A program made the position numbers and the translations under genes. This document shows, piece after piece, positions 1 to 6,367 of a DNA stretch of 6,755 nt (its first letter is position 1; each line of letters opens with the position of its first letter). The notes below the pieces were generated by a model that searched no databases, had not been told where the DNA came from, and saw only the letters and a program-made list of their open reading frames with translations. Source of the DNA: Aquirhabdus sp. (GTDB lineage Bacteria > Pseudomonadota > Gammaproteobacteria > Pseudomonadales > Moraxellaceae); contig JASLFQ010000249.1 in the NCBI GenBank assembly GCA_030150595.1, positions 1 to 6,755 of the forward strand, written 5' to 3'.

Positions 1-419
1 GGTGTTGCGGAAATGCCGTGATAACTATCAACTGAAACTGGTATCCAATTTGGAAAAAGGGATAAATAATAAGAAGTCTTATCTTTATAGTGCCCAATCA
101 ACCCAATGCGATGAGATGAATTGTCGCCTGTCACAGATTCAACGGCTTGCTCAACGGACTGTACCCAGCGCGTATCGTTATAAAGAATATCAACTAACGG
201 GACACAACGAATGCGAGCGGCATCGTCTGCATCAAATGCAGCTGAAATCATTTGTGCACGTTCATTAAAATTAAAAACATTTCTCGTACTACGAGGTTGC
301 CCTGCTGAACCAATGAGCATAATCACCTGTTTGCTTTGCGCTAAAGCCGTCTTCACCACAGCCAAGTGCCCTAAATGAAATGGCTGAAAACGACCAATAA
401 ACACTAAGTAATCAAACAA
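1..419 (-). CDS. nadM: NadM-type nicotinamide-nucleotide adenylyltransferase, N-terminal 139 residues (runs off left edge)
   Basis: Reading the minus strand from 419 gives an open frame of 139 codons with no stop to the window edge. It begins MFDYLVFIGRFQPFHLGH and contains the nucleotidyltransferase HxGH motif (His15-Leu-Gly-His18), then GSAGQPRSTRN (about 42-52), DILYNDTRWVQSV (about 82-94), and GISATP at the truncated end, the beginning of the family ISxTxxR signature. Members join NMN and ATP to form NAD+ in the cytoplasm. Proteobacterial versions, including Acinetobacter, often carry a C-terminal Nudix (ADP-ribose pyrophosphatase) domain; that part would lie outside the window, so bifunctionality cannot be seen here. 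The start must be TTG at 419: an in-frame TGA lies six codons upstream, no ATG or GTG lies between, and AGAGGA sits 7 nt before the TTG. It follows the GspE-like gene by 60 bp on the same strand. The family call is firm; the symbol assumes the NadM rather than a related nucleotidyltransferase role. Confidence 0.9.
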   Translation of the reverse strand, partial: MFDYLVFIGRFQPFHLGHLAVVKTALAQSKQVIMLIGSAGQPRSTRNVFNFNERAQMISAAFDADDAARIRCVPLVDILYNDTRWVQSVEQAVESVTGDNSSHRIGLIGHYKDKTSYYLSLFPNWIPVSVDSYHGISAT

Positions 420-426
420 ATGCTGA

Positions 427-432
427 TCCTCT
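427..432 (-). promoter_or_regulatory. Ribosome binding site deciding the TTG start of nadM
   Basis: The minus strand reads AGAGGA at 432-427, then 7 nt (TCAGCAT), then TTG at 419. It is a strong Shine-Dalgarno match at ideal spacing. Because the frame closes with TGA at 437-435 and has no other start codon in between, this site fixes the start of nadM. Confidence 0.8.
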
Positions 433-479
433 TTTCAAATGCAAAAATTTATCAAATTGCGTTTCATGTAACATATTTC

Positions 480-2270
480 TTAACTGAGTGGCACAACACG
501 CATCACTTCTTCAAGTGTAGTCACTCCTTCAGCAACACGACGAGCCCCAGCTAAACGCAAAGGCAATAATCCTTCACGATATGCTTGCTGTTTGATCTGA
601 TTCAACGTACCACCATCACCAATAATCCGTTTCATTTCAGTAGTCAGCACTAAAATCTCATAAACACCCATTCGTCCGCGATAACCCGTTCCGCGACATT
701 GCTCACAACCGACCGCTTTATAAATTTTAGTAGGAACTTCACTTTTCCATGGACTGACTAATTTATTCCAAACCTCAACATCTGTAGGAATTTGAGTCTT
801 ACACTCAGGACAGAGTGTTCTCACCAGACGTTGAGCCATCACACCCAGAATCGTTGCAGAGGTCAAAAATGGCTGAACGCCCAAATCATGCAAACGCGTC
901 AAAGAACTCGGCGCATCATTGGTATGCAATGTCGATAACACTAAGTGACCTGTCAATGCCGCTTGAATTGCCATATCAGCGGTCTCATGATCACGCACCT
1001 CACCAATCATAATAATATCAGGGTCTTGCCGCATGAGTGCACGTACACCCTCAGCGAAACCTAGTTCAATCATGCCTTGTACTTGCATTTGATTGAAGCT
1101 CGGTTCGATCATTTCAATTGGATCTTCAATCGTACAAACATTGACCTGATCAGTGGCAAGTTGTTTTAGCGTTGAATAAAGCGTTGTTGTTTTTCCTGAT
1201 CCCGTTGGGCCAGTCACCAGAATAATACCATTCGGATGTGATGCCATTTCTTTCCATTTTGCGAGGTCATCTCCACTTAGACCGAGCTGTTCAAATGAAC
1301 GCACCAACACTTCAGGGTCAAAAATACGCATAACCAATTTTTCGCCAAATGCAGTTGGCAAAGTCGATAAACGCAATTCTGTTTCCAAACCCTTAGGCGT
1401 ACGTGTTTTCAGGCGACCATCTTGTGGCTTACGTTTTTCAGCAACATTTAATCGACCGAGAATTTTGATCCGAGACACGACTGCTAACAGAATCGGCCCT
1501 GGCATGTCGTACACCGTATGCAACACGCCATCAATCCGAAATCGTACGCGTCCAGCCTCGCGACGCGGCTCCAGATGAATATCACTGGCGCGCTGATCAA
1601 ACGCATATTGCAAGAGCCAATCCACAATACGCACGATATGCTGATCATTTGCATCAGGATTTTGCATATCCCCAAGCTGTAAGAGTGCCTCAACACCTTT
1701 CGCAGTGGCTTCTGTTCCACTGCCTTTTGCACCAGCAATCGCACGCGTCACTTGGTAGAACTCAGCCAGATAACGCACCAGTTGCTCTGGGTTCAACATC
1801 ACGCGTTTAATTTTACGCGGCTGAAGCGTATGTGCCAGATTATCAACCCAATCTTCGTAAAATGGTTGATCACTTCCTATCGTGACTGTTTCCGCATCTA
1901 CCGCAACAGCTAGAATCTTGTGACGTTCTGCAAACTCTAACGACATAATGGCAGTGACTGCGGGCACATTGACCTTTAAAGGATCAATCCGGTAGACAGG
2001 CATATCCGCTTTTTGCGCAAGCCATTGTGTTAATACATCAATAGTAAGTTTTGGCGCCAAAGTCTGCGCATTCATGGCTGCTAAGTCGACCAATTTAAAA
2101 TCAGCAATAATCATCAGCGGATGCCAATGTAACTGCTCTTTACGTCGTGCCGTTGTTGTCACTAAGTTCACATCACGTTGCGTAATGCGCCCATCATGGA
2201 GCAACTGTTCCAAACACCAGCGCACATCGACCTGAATTGAAAACTTTTTCTTTGCCGTCATCACATACAT
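480..2270 (-). CDS. GspE/PilB-family type II secretion / type IV pilus assembly ATPase
   Basis: A 596-residue cytoplasmic hexameric ATPase of the family that powers pseudopilus or pilus assembly at the inner membrane. Visible parts are an N-terminal MshEN/GspE-N-type domain (about 75-175), then the core: linker and arginine-rich region SDIHLEPRREAGRVRFRIDG (229-248), Walker A GPTGSGKT (354-361), Asp box TIEDPIE (380-386), Walker B PDIIMIGEVRD (417-427), His box TGHLVLSTLHTND (440-452), and a four-cysteine zinc site (Cys487, Cys490, Cys522, Cys525). The zinc site is typical of GspE and PilB and absent from PilT retraction motors, so this is an assembly motor. All key residues are present and the gene looks intact. 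No pilC/gspF, pilD or pseudopilin gene is adjacent, so sequence alone does not separate GspE from PilB. Scattered T2SS genes are known in Acinetobacter, which makes a GspE role somewhat more likely (inference). The start is uncertain: ATG at 2270 or ATG at 2261; the second has GGA 9 nt upstream. It lies 47 bp downstream of trmO. Confidence 0.92.
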   Translation of the reverse strand: MYVMTAKKKFSIQVDVRWCLEQLLHDGRITQRDVNLVTTTARRKEQLHWHPLMIIADFKLVDLAAMNAQTLAPKLTIDVLTQWLAQKADMPVYRIDPLKVNVPAVTAIMSLEFAERHKILAVAVDAETVTIGSDQPFYEDWVDNLAHTLQPRKIKRVMLNPEQLVRYLAEFYQVTRAIAGAKGSGTEATAKGVEALLQLGDMQNPDANDQHIVRIVDWLLQYAFDQRASDIHLEPRREAGRVRFRIDGVLHTVYDMPGPILLAVVSRIKILGRLNVAEKRKPQDGRLKTRTPKGLETELRLSTLPTAFGEKLVMRIFDPEVLVRSFEQLGLSGDDLAKWKEMASHPNGIILVTGPTGSGKTTTLYSTLKQLATDQVNVCTIEDPIEMIEPSFNQMQVQGMIELGFAEGVRALMRQDPDIIMIGEVRDHETADMAIQAALTGHLVLSTLHTNDAPSSLTRLHDLGVQPFLTSATILGVMAQRLVRTLCPECKTQIPTDVEVWNKLVSPWKSEVPTKIYKAVGCEQCRGTGYRGRMGVYEILVLTTEMKRIIGDGGTLNQIKQQAYREGLLPLRLAGARRVAEGVTTLEEVMRVVPLS

Positions 2271-2317
2271 TCCATGTCTATTTTTTTCAAAACAATTTCA
2301 CTGAATCACTTTTACCA

Positions 2318-3085
2318 CTACCGCGCGGTCAATTCTTTAATCCAGATTACCCCTGACTGTACGCCAAAACGAATATTAACGCGATCATAAGACATCCCAT
2401 AATCCCGCAATTCATCCTCTTGATAAGCAGGGCGAGGATCAAGTGCAAGCACTTGCTCAATCAATGGAAGTTGGTGGCTACTTAATACACCCAACGAAAT
2501 TAATTGATGCTTCTGCCAGAGCGCGGCACGTGTCCAATACACTGGATGTACTTCTGGTGCTTCCACCGCAAAACCACTCACGGCATCCACAACTGAATCA
2601 CTATATGCAATATAAGGCTTTAAATCGATCAATGGCGTCCCATCAACCAAATCAGGTCCAATAATATGTAAACGCACTCGGCCATTCACAACCTCAATAC
2701 GATCTAATCGTACCGCAGATAAACCAAGAGGTGCCGGGCGATACATACTGCGCGATGCAAAAACGCCAATTTTTTCATTGCCACCTAAACGTGGCGGTCG
2801 GATTTGCGCGCGAAAAGATTCTGGTGTCGGTGATAATTTTGCTGCTGACGAATCATCAACGACAGCTAAAGATTTTAATTCACGATTCTGATGAAACTGC
2901 CAAATGAGCCATAAATGACTAAATCCCTCTAACCCCTCAAACGCAGCAGGTTGATCATAAGGCGAAATAAACTCAATTACACCCTCCACATCAACCAAAT
3001 TCGGTTGACGCGGCACTCCAAACTTTTCAACAAAAGGCGTATGCACATAGCCTATAATGGGTACCGTAATATGATTTTGGGTCAT
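2318..3085 (-). CDS. trmO: tRNA (N6-threonylcarbamoyladenosine37-N6)-methyltransferase TrmO
   Basis: A 255-residue protein of the TsaA/YaeB/TrmO family, which uses S-adenosylmethionine to methylate t6A at position 37 of tRNA-Thr to m6t6A, stabilising ACY codon reading. Matching elements: the N-terminal IGYVHTPFVEKFGVPRQP (11-28), GFSHLWLIWQFH (54-65), the family core FASRSMYRPAPLGLSAVRL (109-127; E. coli has a similar RSxFRPNPIG stretch), DGTPLIDLKPYIAYSDSV (148-165), and the C-terminal-domain signature LDPRPAY (215-221) followed by YDRVNIRF (233-240). Length is slightly above the E. coli protein (about 235). The core shows Met-Tyr and Ala where E. coli has Thr-Phe and Asn, ordinary divergence. 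AGAG lies 6 nt before the ATG at 3085. It is the first gene of a minus-strand run with the GspE-like ATPase and nadM; no hairpin lies in the 47-bp gap downstream. tsaA is an older name. Confidence 0.93.
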   Translation of the reverse strand: MTQNHITVPIIGYVHTPFVEKFGVPRQPNLVDVEGVIEFISPYDQPAAFEGLEGFSHLWLIWQFHQNRELKSLAVVDDSSAAKLSPTPESFRAQIRPPRLGGNEKIGVFASRSMYRPAPLGLSAVRLDRIEVVNGRVRLHIIGPDLVDGTPLIDLKPYIAYSDSVVDAVSGFAVEAPEVHPVYWTRAALWQKHQLISLGVLSSHQLPLIEQVLALDPRPAYQEDELRDYGMSYDRVNIRFGVQSGVIWIKELTAR

Positions 3086-3115
3086 TGATCGCTCTAAATT
3101 GAAGCTAGTATTGAT

Positions 3116-3137
3116 CTAAAAAATTGGTATTTTTTAG
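3116..3137. repeat. 9-bp perfect inverted repeat in the trmO leader
   Basis: CTAAAAAAT (3116-3124) and ATTTTTTAG (3129-3137) are exact reverse complements around a 4-nt centre. It lies 31 bp upstream of the trmO ATG, downstream of its presumed promoter. The arms are almost all A/T, so as RNA the stem would be weak; it could be a protein-binding site or a chance feature of AT-rich DNA. Confidence 0.5.
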
Positions 3138-3196
3138 CTTTCCGCGATTAAATCTTTGTTGAAACAAGTCTTTATATAGTAATCGAAATCAGACGA

Positions 3197-3205
3197 CTTA
3201 TACCA
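3197..3205 (-). promoter_or_regulatory. Candidate extended -10 promoter element for trmO
   Basis: The minus strand reads TGG then TATAAG, a fit to the extended -10 pattern TGnTATAAT with one mismatch. No good -35 hexamer lies 16-18 nt upstream, which extended -10 promoters tolerate. It would give a leader of roughly 100 nt before the trmO ATG at 3085. Assigned by motif only. Confidence 0.35.
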
Positions 3206-3299
3206 TATGTTGTCTGTTAACTGATCTTAATACTTTGTTCATCACTTTTACTTATATCTAAAATAAAATGAAATAGGTTTATCATCTAAAACTTTTCGG

Positions 3300-3305
3300 T
3301 AGAAT
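3300..3305 (+). promoter_or_regulatory. Candidate -10 element for fpr
   Basis: TAGAAT matches the sigma-70 consensus TATAAT at 5 of 6 positions, followed by GC-richer bases typical of a transcription start zone. The -35 side is poor (TTTATC at 3278-3283 with a 16-nt spacer). It would give a leader of about 115-120 nt before the fpr ATG, containing the 3362-3374 inverted repeat. An alternative lies upstream at 3235-3264. Confidence 0.35.
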
Positions 3306-3361
3306 AGCGCCAGATAAATTTCTCACCTAAACAGAAACTATTTTGTTGAAAACTGTTTTTT

Positions 3362-3374
3362 GAAAATCATTTTC
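3362..3374. repeat. Fur-box-like palindrome GAAAATcATTTTC upstream of fpr
   Basis: GAAAAT and ATTTTC are perfect 6-bp arms around a single C. The 13-mer agrees at 11 positions with the core GATAATCATTATC of the classical Fur box; the full 19-bp comparison (3356-3374) agrees at 13. It lies 55 bp before the fpr start. A role in iron control is only inference, since AT-rich DNA yields such matches by chance and it would sit downstream of the candidate promoter. Confidence 0.3.
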
Positions 3375-3429
3375 TCAAAATGCTTCTGACTGCATTCACG
3401 ATACGATTCACCACACGAATAGAGACATT

Positions 3430-4206
3430 ATGGCAGCATTTAACTCCGAACGTATTACTCATGTGCATCATTGGAATGATACGTTATTCAGTTTCAAATC
3501 TACTCGCGATCCTGGCTTACGCTTCAAGAATGGTCAATTCGTCATGATCGGACTCGAAGTGAACGGCAAGCCATTGATGCGTGCCTATTCCATCGCCAGT
3601 GCGAACTATGAACACGAAATGGAGTTTTTCTCCATTAAAGTTCAAGATGGTCCGCTGACATCTGTACTCCAGAATCTGAAAGTGGGTGATGAGTTATTAA
3701 TGAGCAAGAAGCCGACAGGAACGCTCGTTCTTGATGACCTTTTGCCTGGTAAAAATCTTTATATGTTGTCAACTGGAACTGGGCTTGCACCATTTCTATC
3801 GCTGATTCGTGATCCAGAAACCTACGAACGTTTTGAAAAAGTCGTGCTCATTCACGGTGTACGTCATGTCAATGAACTTGCATACACTGACTTAATTGAG
3901 AACATCTTGCCAAATGATGAATTCTTTGCAGAATTAGTCAAAGACAAACTGATCTATTACCCAACAGTAACGCGCGAACCTTTCCGTAATCAAGGTCGTA
4001 TTACAACGCTGATTGAAAATGGCAAACTGTTTGAAGATATTGGCTTGCCACGTTTCAATCGTGAAACTGACCGCGCGATGATGTGTGGTAGCCCAACTAT
4101 GTTGAAAGACCTCAGCGATCTATTGGATCAACATGGCTTAGTTGTTTCACCACGCATGGGTGATCCAGGTGACTATGTGATTGAACGCGCTTTCGTCGAA
4201 AAATAA
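3430..4206 (+). CDS. fpr: Ferredoxin/flavodoxin--NADP+ reductase
   Basis: A 258-residue FAD enzyme moving electrons between NADPH and ferredoxin or flavodoxin in the cytoplasm, supplying reductant for iron-sulfur and oxidative-stress metabolism. The FAD domain (about 1-100) carries the isoalloxazine-binding motif RAYS (51-54, in RAYSIAS). The NADP domain shows the pyrophosphate-binding STGTGLAPFLSLIR (114-127), HGVRHVNELAY (142-152) and MMCGSPTML (217-225). The tail YVIERAFVEK (249-258) is typical of the subclass found in Azotobacter and Pseudomonas, where it extends past the aromatic residue that ends plastid-type enzymes. Length matches the usual 255-260. AGAG at 3421-3424 lies 5 nt before the ATG. 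It is transcribed alone, divergently from trmO, and ends at the hairpin at 4227-4264. No FinR/LysR regulator gene is adjacent. The gene appears intact and ordinary. Confidence 0.95.
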   Translation: MAAFNSERITHVHHWNDTLFSFKSTRDPGLRFKNGQFVMIGLEVNGKPLMRAYSIASANYEHEMEFFSIKVQDGPLTSVLQNLKVGDELLMSKKPTGTLVLDDLLPGKNLYMLSTGTGLAPFLSLIRDPETYERFEKVVLIHGVRHVNELAYTDLIENILPNDEFFAELVKDKLIYYPTVTREPFRNQGRITTLIENGKLFEDIGLPRFNRETDRAMMCGSPTMLKDLSDLLDQHGLVVSPRMGDPGDYVIERAFVEK

Positions 4207-4226
4207 GCTTTTCTCAGTTCTACACC

Positions 4227-4264
4227 AATCAAAAAGGACACGTTCAAACGTGTCCTTTTTGATT
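4227..4264. terminator. Bidirectional rho-independent terminator between fpr and yceI
   Basis: AATCAAAAAGGACACGTT (4227-4244) pairs perfectly with its reverse complement at 4247-4264, an 18-bp stem. In practice the centre opens into a small TTCAAA-type loop. The GGACACG/CGTGTCC core is flanked by A5 on the left and T5 on the right, so transcripts of either strand end the hairpin in a U-tract. It lies 20 bp after the fpr stop and 8 bp after the yceI stop, serving both converging genes. Confidence 0.92.
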
Positions 4265-4272
4265 TCAATTCA

Positions 4273-4929
4273 TTAGTGCTTTAAAACCTTTTCTAAATCA
4301 GCTGGCGTCACGTTATTTGACACCATAACACCCGTCATATGTACAGCAATATCATTTCCTACAAACGAGCTATAGCCATCCATTCCCCAATCTGAACGAC
4401 TGACTACTGAATCCGACGTAGCGCTGATACTCACAACTTTGGTGACAGGATCAACTTTAGGTTTTTCCAAAGTGATTTTAACTTTAAGCGGTTTAGTAAC
4501 GCCCAGCATCGTCAAATCGCCCTGCATGATTACATGAGCAGGATCAATTTGAGTTACATTTGTGCTTTTAAATGTGATCGTTGGATATTTATCAGCATTA
4601 AACAACGAACTTCCTTTTAGCGTACTATCACGCCAACCTAAGCCAGTAGAAACACTATTAGCTTGAACCGTGAAACTAATTTGTACATGTTTTTGATCAA
4701 AAATATCGCCTGTAATCTGACCATCAAACTTGCTAAAGCTCCCCGTCACTTGAGTCAACCCGCTCGGAGGAGTCACAAAAGTCACGCTGGTCTTGTTCAA
4801 ATCAAACTGCCAATCTGCAGCGCAAGCAAAGTTCGCACTACTTAGTCCAACTAATCCAGTGAAAAGAAATAACGCTGTTTTTTGAGCAAATGTAACTTGC
4901 TTTATGGTGCTGATTGTTTTATTCATCAT
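4273..4929 (-). CDS. Secreted YceI-family (lipocalin-like) periplasmic protein
   Basis: A 218-residue protein with a Sec signal peptide: basic start with Lys4, Lys10 and Lys17, hydrophobic core ALFLFTGLVGL (19-29), probable signal peptidase I cleavage in ACA|ADW after residue 37. The mature part is a YceI beta-barrel: WQFDLNKTSVTFVTP near its start, SLFNADKYPTITFKSTNV (108-125, with the conserved Phe...Tyr-Pro...Phe), LTMLGVTKPLKVKITL (139-154) and SRSDWGMDGY (177-186). Family members bind long-chain or isoprenoid lipids in a hydrophobic pocket; the ligand here is unknown. C36 is not in a lipobox (preceded by Asn-Phe-Ala), so it is not a lipoprotein. The ATG at 4929 overlaps the last codons of hemA by 11 nt; a second ATG follows at 4926. 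AAGGGG (inside hemA, about 7 nt before the first ATG) is the likely ribosome binding site. Expression probably depends on the hemA transcript. Confidence 0.9.
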   Translation of the reverse strand: MMNKTISTIKQVTFAQKTALFLFTGLVGLSSANFACAADWQFDLNKTSVTFVTPPSGLTQVTGSFSKFDGQITGDIFDQKHVQISFTVQANSVSTGLGWRDSTLKGSSLFNADKYPTITFKSTNVTQIDPAHVIMQGDLTMLGVTKPLKVKITLEKPKVDPVTKVVSISATSDSVVSRSDWGMDGYSSFVGNDIAVHMTGVMVSNNVTPADLEKVLKH

Positions 4930-6178
4930 TTCCTAACCCCTTGGTAATCCAGGCTAAACGATCACTGTCTTCATCAATCGCCGCATCACGAATCAACTGT
5001 GAAGGTCGATGCAAGAGCTTTGCCATCACACCTTGTGATAATCGCTCAAGTACTTCATCCACTGCAATACCCTGCTCTAAAAGATGTTTGGCACGGATCA
5101 CTTCTTGTTGGCGAATTTCATCCATTTGTTGGCGATATTGTGCAATCACTGGGCCCGCCTGCTGCACCCGACTCGCCTGAATATATTGTGCAGCCAATTG
5201 ACTGACCATCACTTCAGCTTCAACCGCTGCTTGCCGACGTTGAGCCAAATTCCCATCAATAACTCGTTGCAAATCATCAACTGTATATAAGAACACATCA
5301 TCCAAAGTATCAATACTTGGCTCAATATCACGAGGAACCGCCAAATCTACCATCAACATTGGACGATGGCGACGGGCTTTTAATGCACGTCTAACCATCT
5401 CGCGTGTCACAACCGGATGAATACTCCCTGTTGAACACGACACCAAATCGGCACGTTGTAATGCTGACTCTAATTGATCAAATGGGATGACTTCGACTGG
5501 TAGGTGAATCTTAAGTTCATTGGCTAAGCTTTCTGCGCGCTCGACACCGCGATTACAAATGAGTATTTTTTTAACGCCATGATCAGCCAAATGTCGACCA
5601 ACCAAAGTATTCATCTCACCAGCCGCGACCAACAAAACAGTCGTTTCACTTAAATCACTAAAGACCTGTCTTGCTAATTGCAATACAGCAAAACCTAAGG
5701 AAACAGCTTGTGATCCAATTGCGGTTTCAGTGCGTACTTTTTTGGCAGCACTAAAAACTTGTTCAAAAATTCGTGCCAATTTTGGTGTCACTGTGCCTGC
5801 ATCACGCGCGTATTGAAGTGCACTTTTGACTTGACCTAATATCTGTGGCTCGCCGAGCACCATGGAATCAATGCCACTCGCAACACGCATCAAATGAATC
5901 AACGCATCTTCTTCGCCGTGTTGATAAAGATGATCGACTAACGCCTCAACCGAAAGCCCATGCGTACTCGCCAACCATTCTGCCAAGTCACTGGGTGAGT
6001 CGGTAATACAATATAATTCTGTACGATTACAAGTTGATACAATCACCAAATCGTCCGTCAAACCCAACTTCTGAGCATGGCGAAGCGCGTCACCTAAGCG
6101 CTCTGGCACAAACGCGACTTGTTCGCGTAACGCCAAAGGTGCGGTGGTATGATTGATGCCTAATGCAAAGAAACCCAT
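4919..6178 (-). CDS. hemA: Glutamyl-tRNA reductase
   Basis: NADPH-dependent reduction of glutamyl-tRNA(Glu) to glutamate-1-semialdehyde, the committed step of C5 tetrapyrrole (heme) synthesis. From ATG 6178 the protein is 419 residues, close to the 418 of E. coli. The catalytic cysteine falls at Cys50 in VSTCNRTELY (47-56), the same number as in E. coli. Other hallmarks: ALGINHTTAPLALRE (5-19), GEPQILGQVK (109-118), the NADPH-binding domain with VLLVAAGEMN (181-190), DLAVPRDIEPS (278-288), and the long dimerisation helix from about 309. The cofactor loop reads AAGEM where E. coli has GAGE; I recall the same variant in Acinetobacter. The frame stays open to an ATG at 6253, but the extra 25 residues do not resemble HemA and neither start has a clear Shine-Dalgarno, so 6178 is chosen by homology. 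It overlaps yceI by 11 nt and is divergent from the TPR gene. Confidence 0.94.
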   Translation of the reverse strand: MGFFALGINHTTAPLALREQVAFVPERLGDALRHAQKLGLTDDLVIVSTCNRTELYCITDSPSDLAEWLASTHGLSVEALVDHLYQHGEEDALIHLMRVASGIDSMVLGEPQILGQVKSALQYARDAGTVTPKLARIFEQVFSAAKKVRTETAIGSQAVSLGFAVLQLARQVFSDLSETTVLLVAAGEMNTLVGRHLADHGVKKILICNRGVERAESLANELKIHLPVEVIPFDQLESALQRADLVSCSTGSIHPVVTREMVRRALKARRHRPMLMVDLAVPRDIEPSIDTLDDVFLYTVDDLQRVIDGNLAQRRQAAVEAEVMVSQLAAQYIQASRVQQAGPVIAQYRQQMDEIRQQEVIRAKHLLEQGIAVDEVLERLSQGVMAKLLHRPSQLIRDAAIDEDSDRLAWITKGLGNDE

Positions 6179-6297
6179 TGCGCGTCGATTGCCACTTGCA
6201 AATATGGTATTGTGCGATATGCGATGCGCAAATACAAACATTGCTTTACGCATTTATAACTGTTATTGCTGAAGATGTATGTGAAATTGAAATGCTT

Positions 6298-6314
6298 TTA
6301 ATCAAAATGATTAA
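6298..6314. repeat. Inverted repeat TTAATCA-AAA-TGATTAA between hemA and the TPR gene
   Basis: Perfect 7-bp arms (6298-6304 and 6308-6314) around AAA. The size and central position suit a dimeric regulator's operator, but it matches no operator I can name with confidence and the arms are AT-rich. Confidence 0.4.
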
Positions 6315-6363
6315 CACGATGAATGATCACCTGATTTACCACAAAGTTTCTCATTGAGATGGC

Positions 6364-6367
6364 GAGG
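6364..6367 (+). promoter_or_regulatory. Ribosome binding site deciding the TTG start at 6373
   Basis: GAGG followed by 5 nt (TTCGT) and TTG. The in-frame TGA at 6355-6357 and the lack of ATG or GTG before the signal peptide leave TTG at 6373 as the best start. Confidence 0.6.

Larger units (their letters stand above)
3086..3429. other. Divergent intergenic region between trmO and fpr (344 bp)
   Basis: This AT-rich stretch has no credible gene: no ORF with a ribosome binding site on either strand. It must hold the outward promoters of trmO (minus) and fpr (plus). Candidate -10 elements are at 3197-3205 (minus) and 3300-3305 (plus). It also carries two inverted repeats, at 3116-3137 in the trmO leader and at 3362-3374 in the fpr leader. 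A further weak plus-strand candidate is TTGTTC (3235-3240), 18 nt, TAAAAT (3259-3264). No known riboswitch or RNA gene is recognisable. Confidence 0.75.

Noticed and set aside
2..268. 88-residue plus-strand ORF at the left edge
   Set aside because: It is antisense to nadM, whose frame encodes a recognisable conserved protein; the ORF has no family resemblance.
815..1012. 65-residue plus-strand ORF
   Set aside because: Antisense within the GspE-like ATPase Walker B/His box region; low-complexity shadow with no recognisable domain.
1484..1744. 86-residue minus-strand ORF in another frame
   Set aside because: Lies wholly inside the ATPase gene, which has continuous conserved coding in its own frame.
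2443..2664. 73-residue plus-strand ORF
   Set aside because: Antisense shadow of trmO.
4816..4929. Lipoprotein signal in the YceI protein
   Set aside because: The residues before Cys36 are Asn-Phe-Ala, not a lipobox; an ordinary ACA|A cleavage site fits better.
4663..5290. Several plus-strand ORFs of 60-88 residues opposite yceI and hemA
   Set aside because: Overlap one another and lie antisense to conserved genes; their Ser/Cys/Arg-rich composition is typical of shadow frames.
6163..6357. 64-residue plus-strand ORF and its internal 16-codon ATG ORF (6307-6357) as a leader peptide for the TPR gene
   Set aside because: The 5' part is antisense to the hemA start and the short version has no Shine-Dalgarno; no attenuator hairpin follows it.
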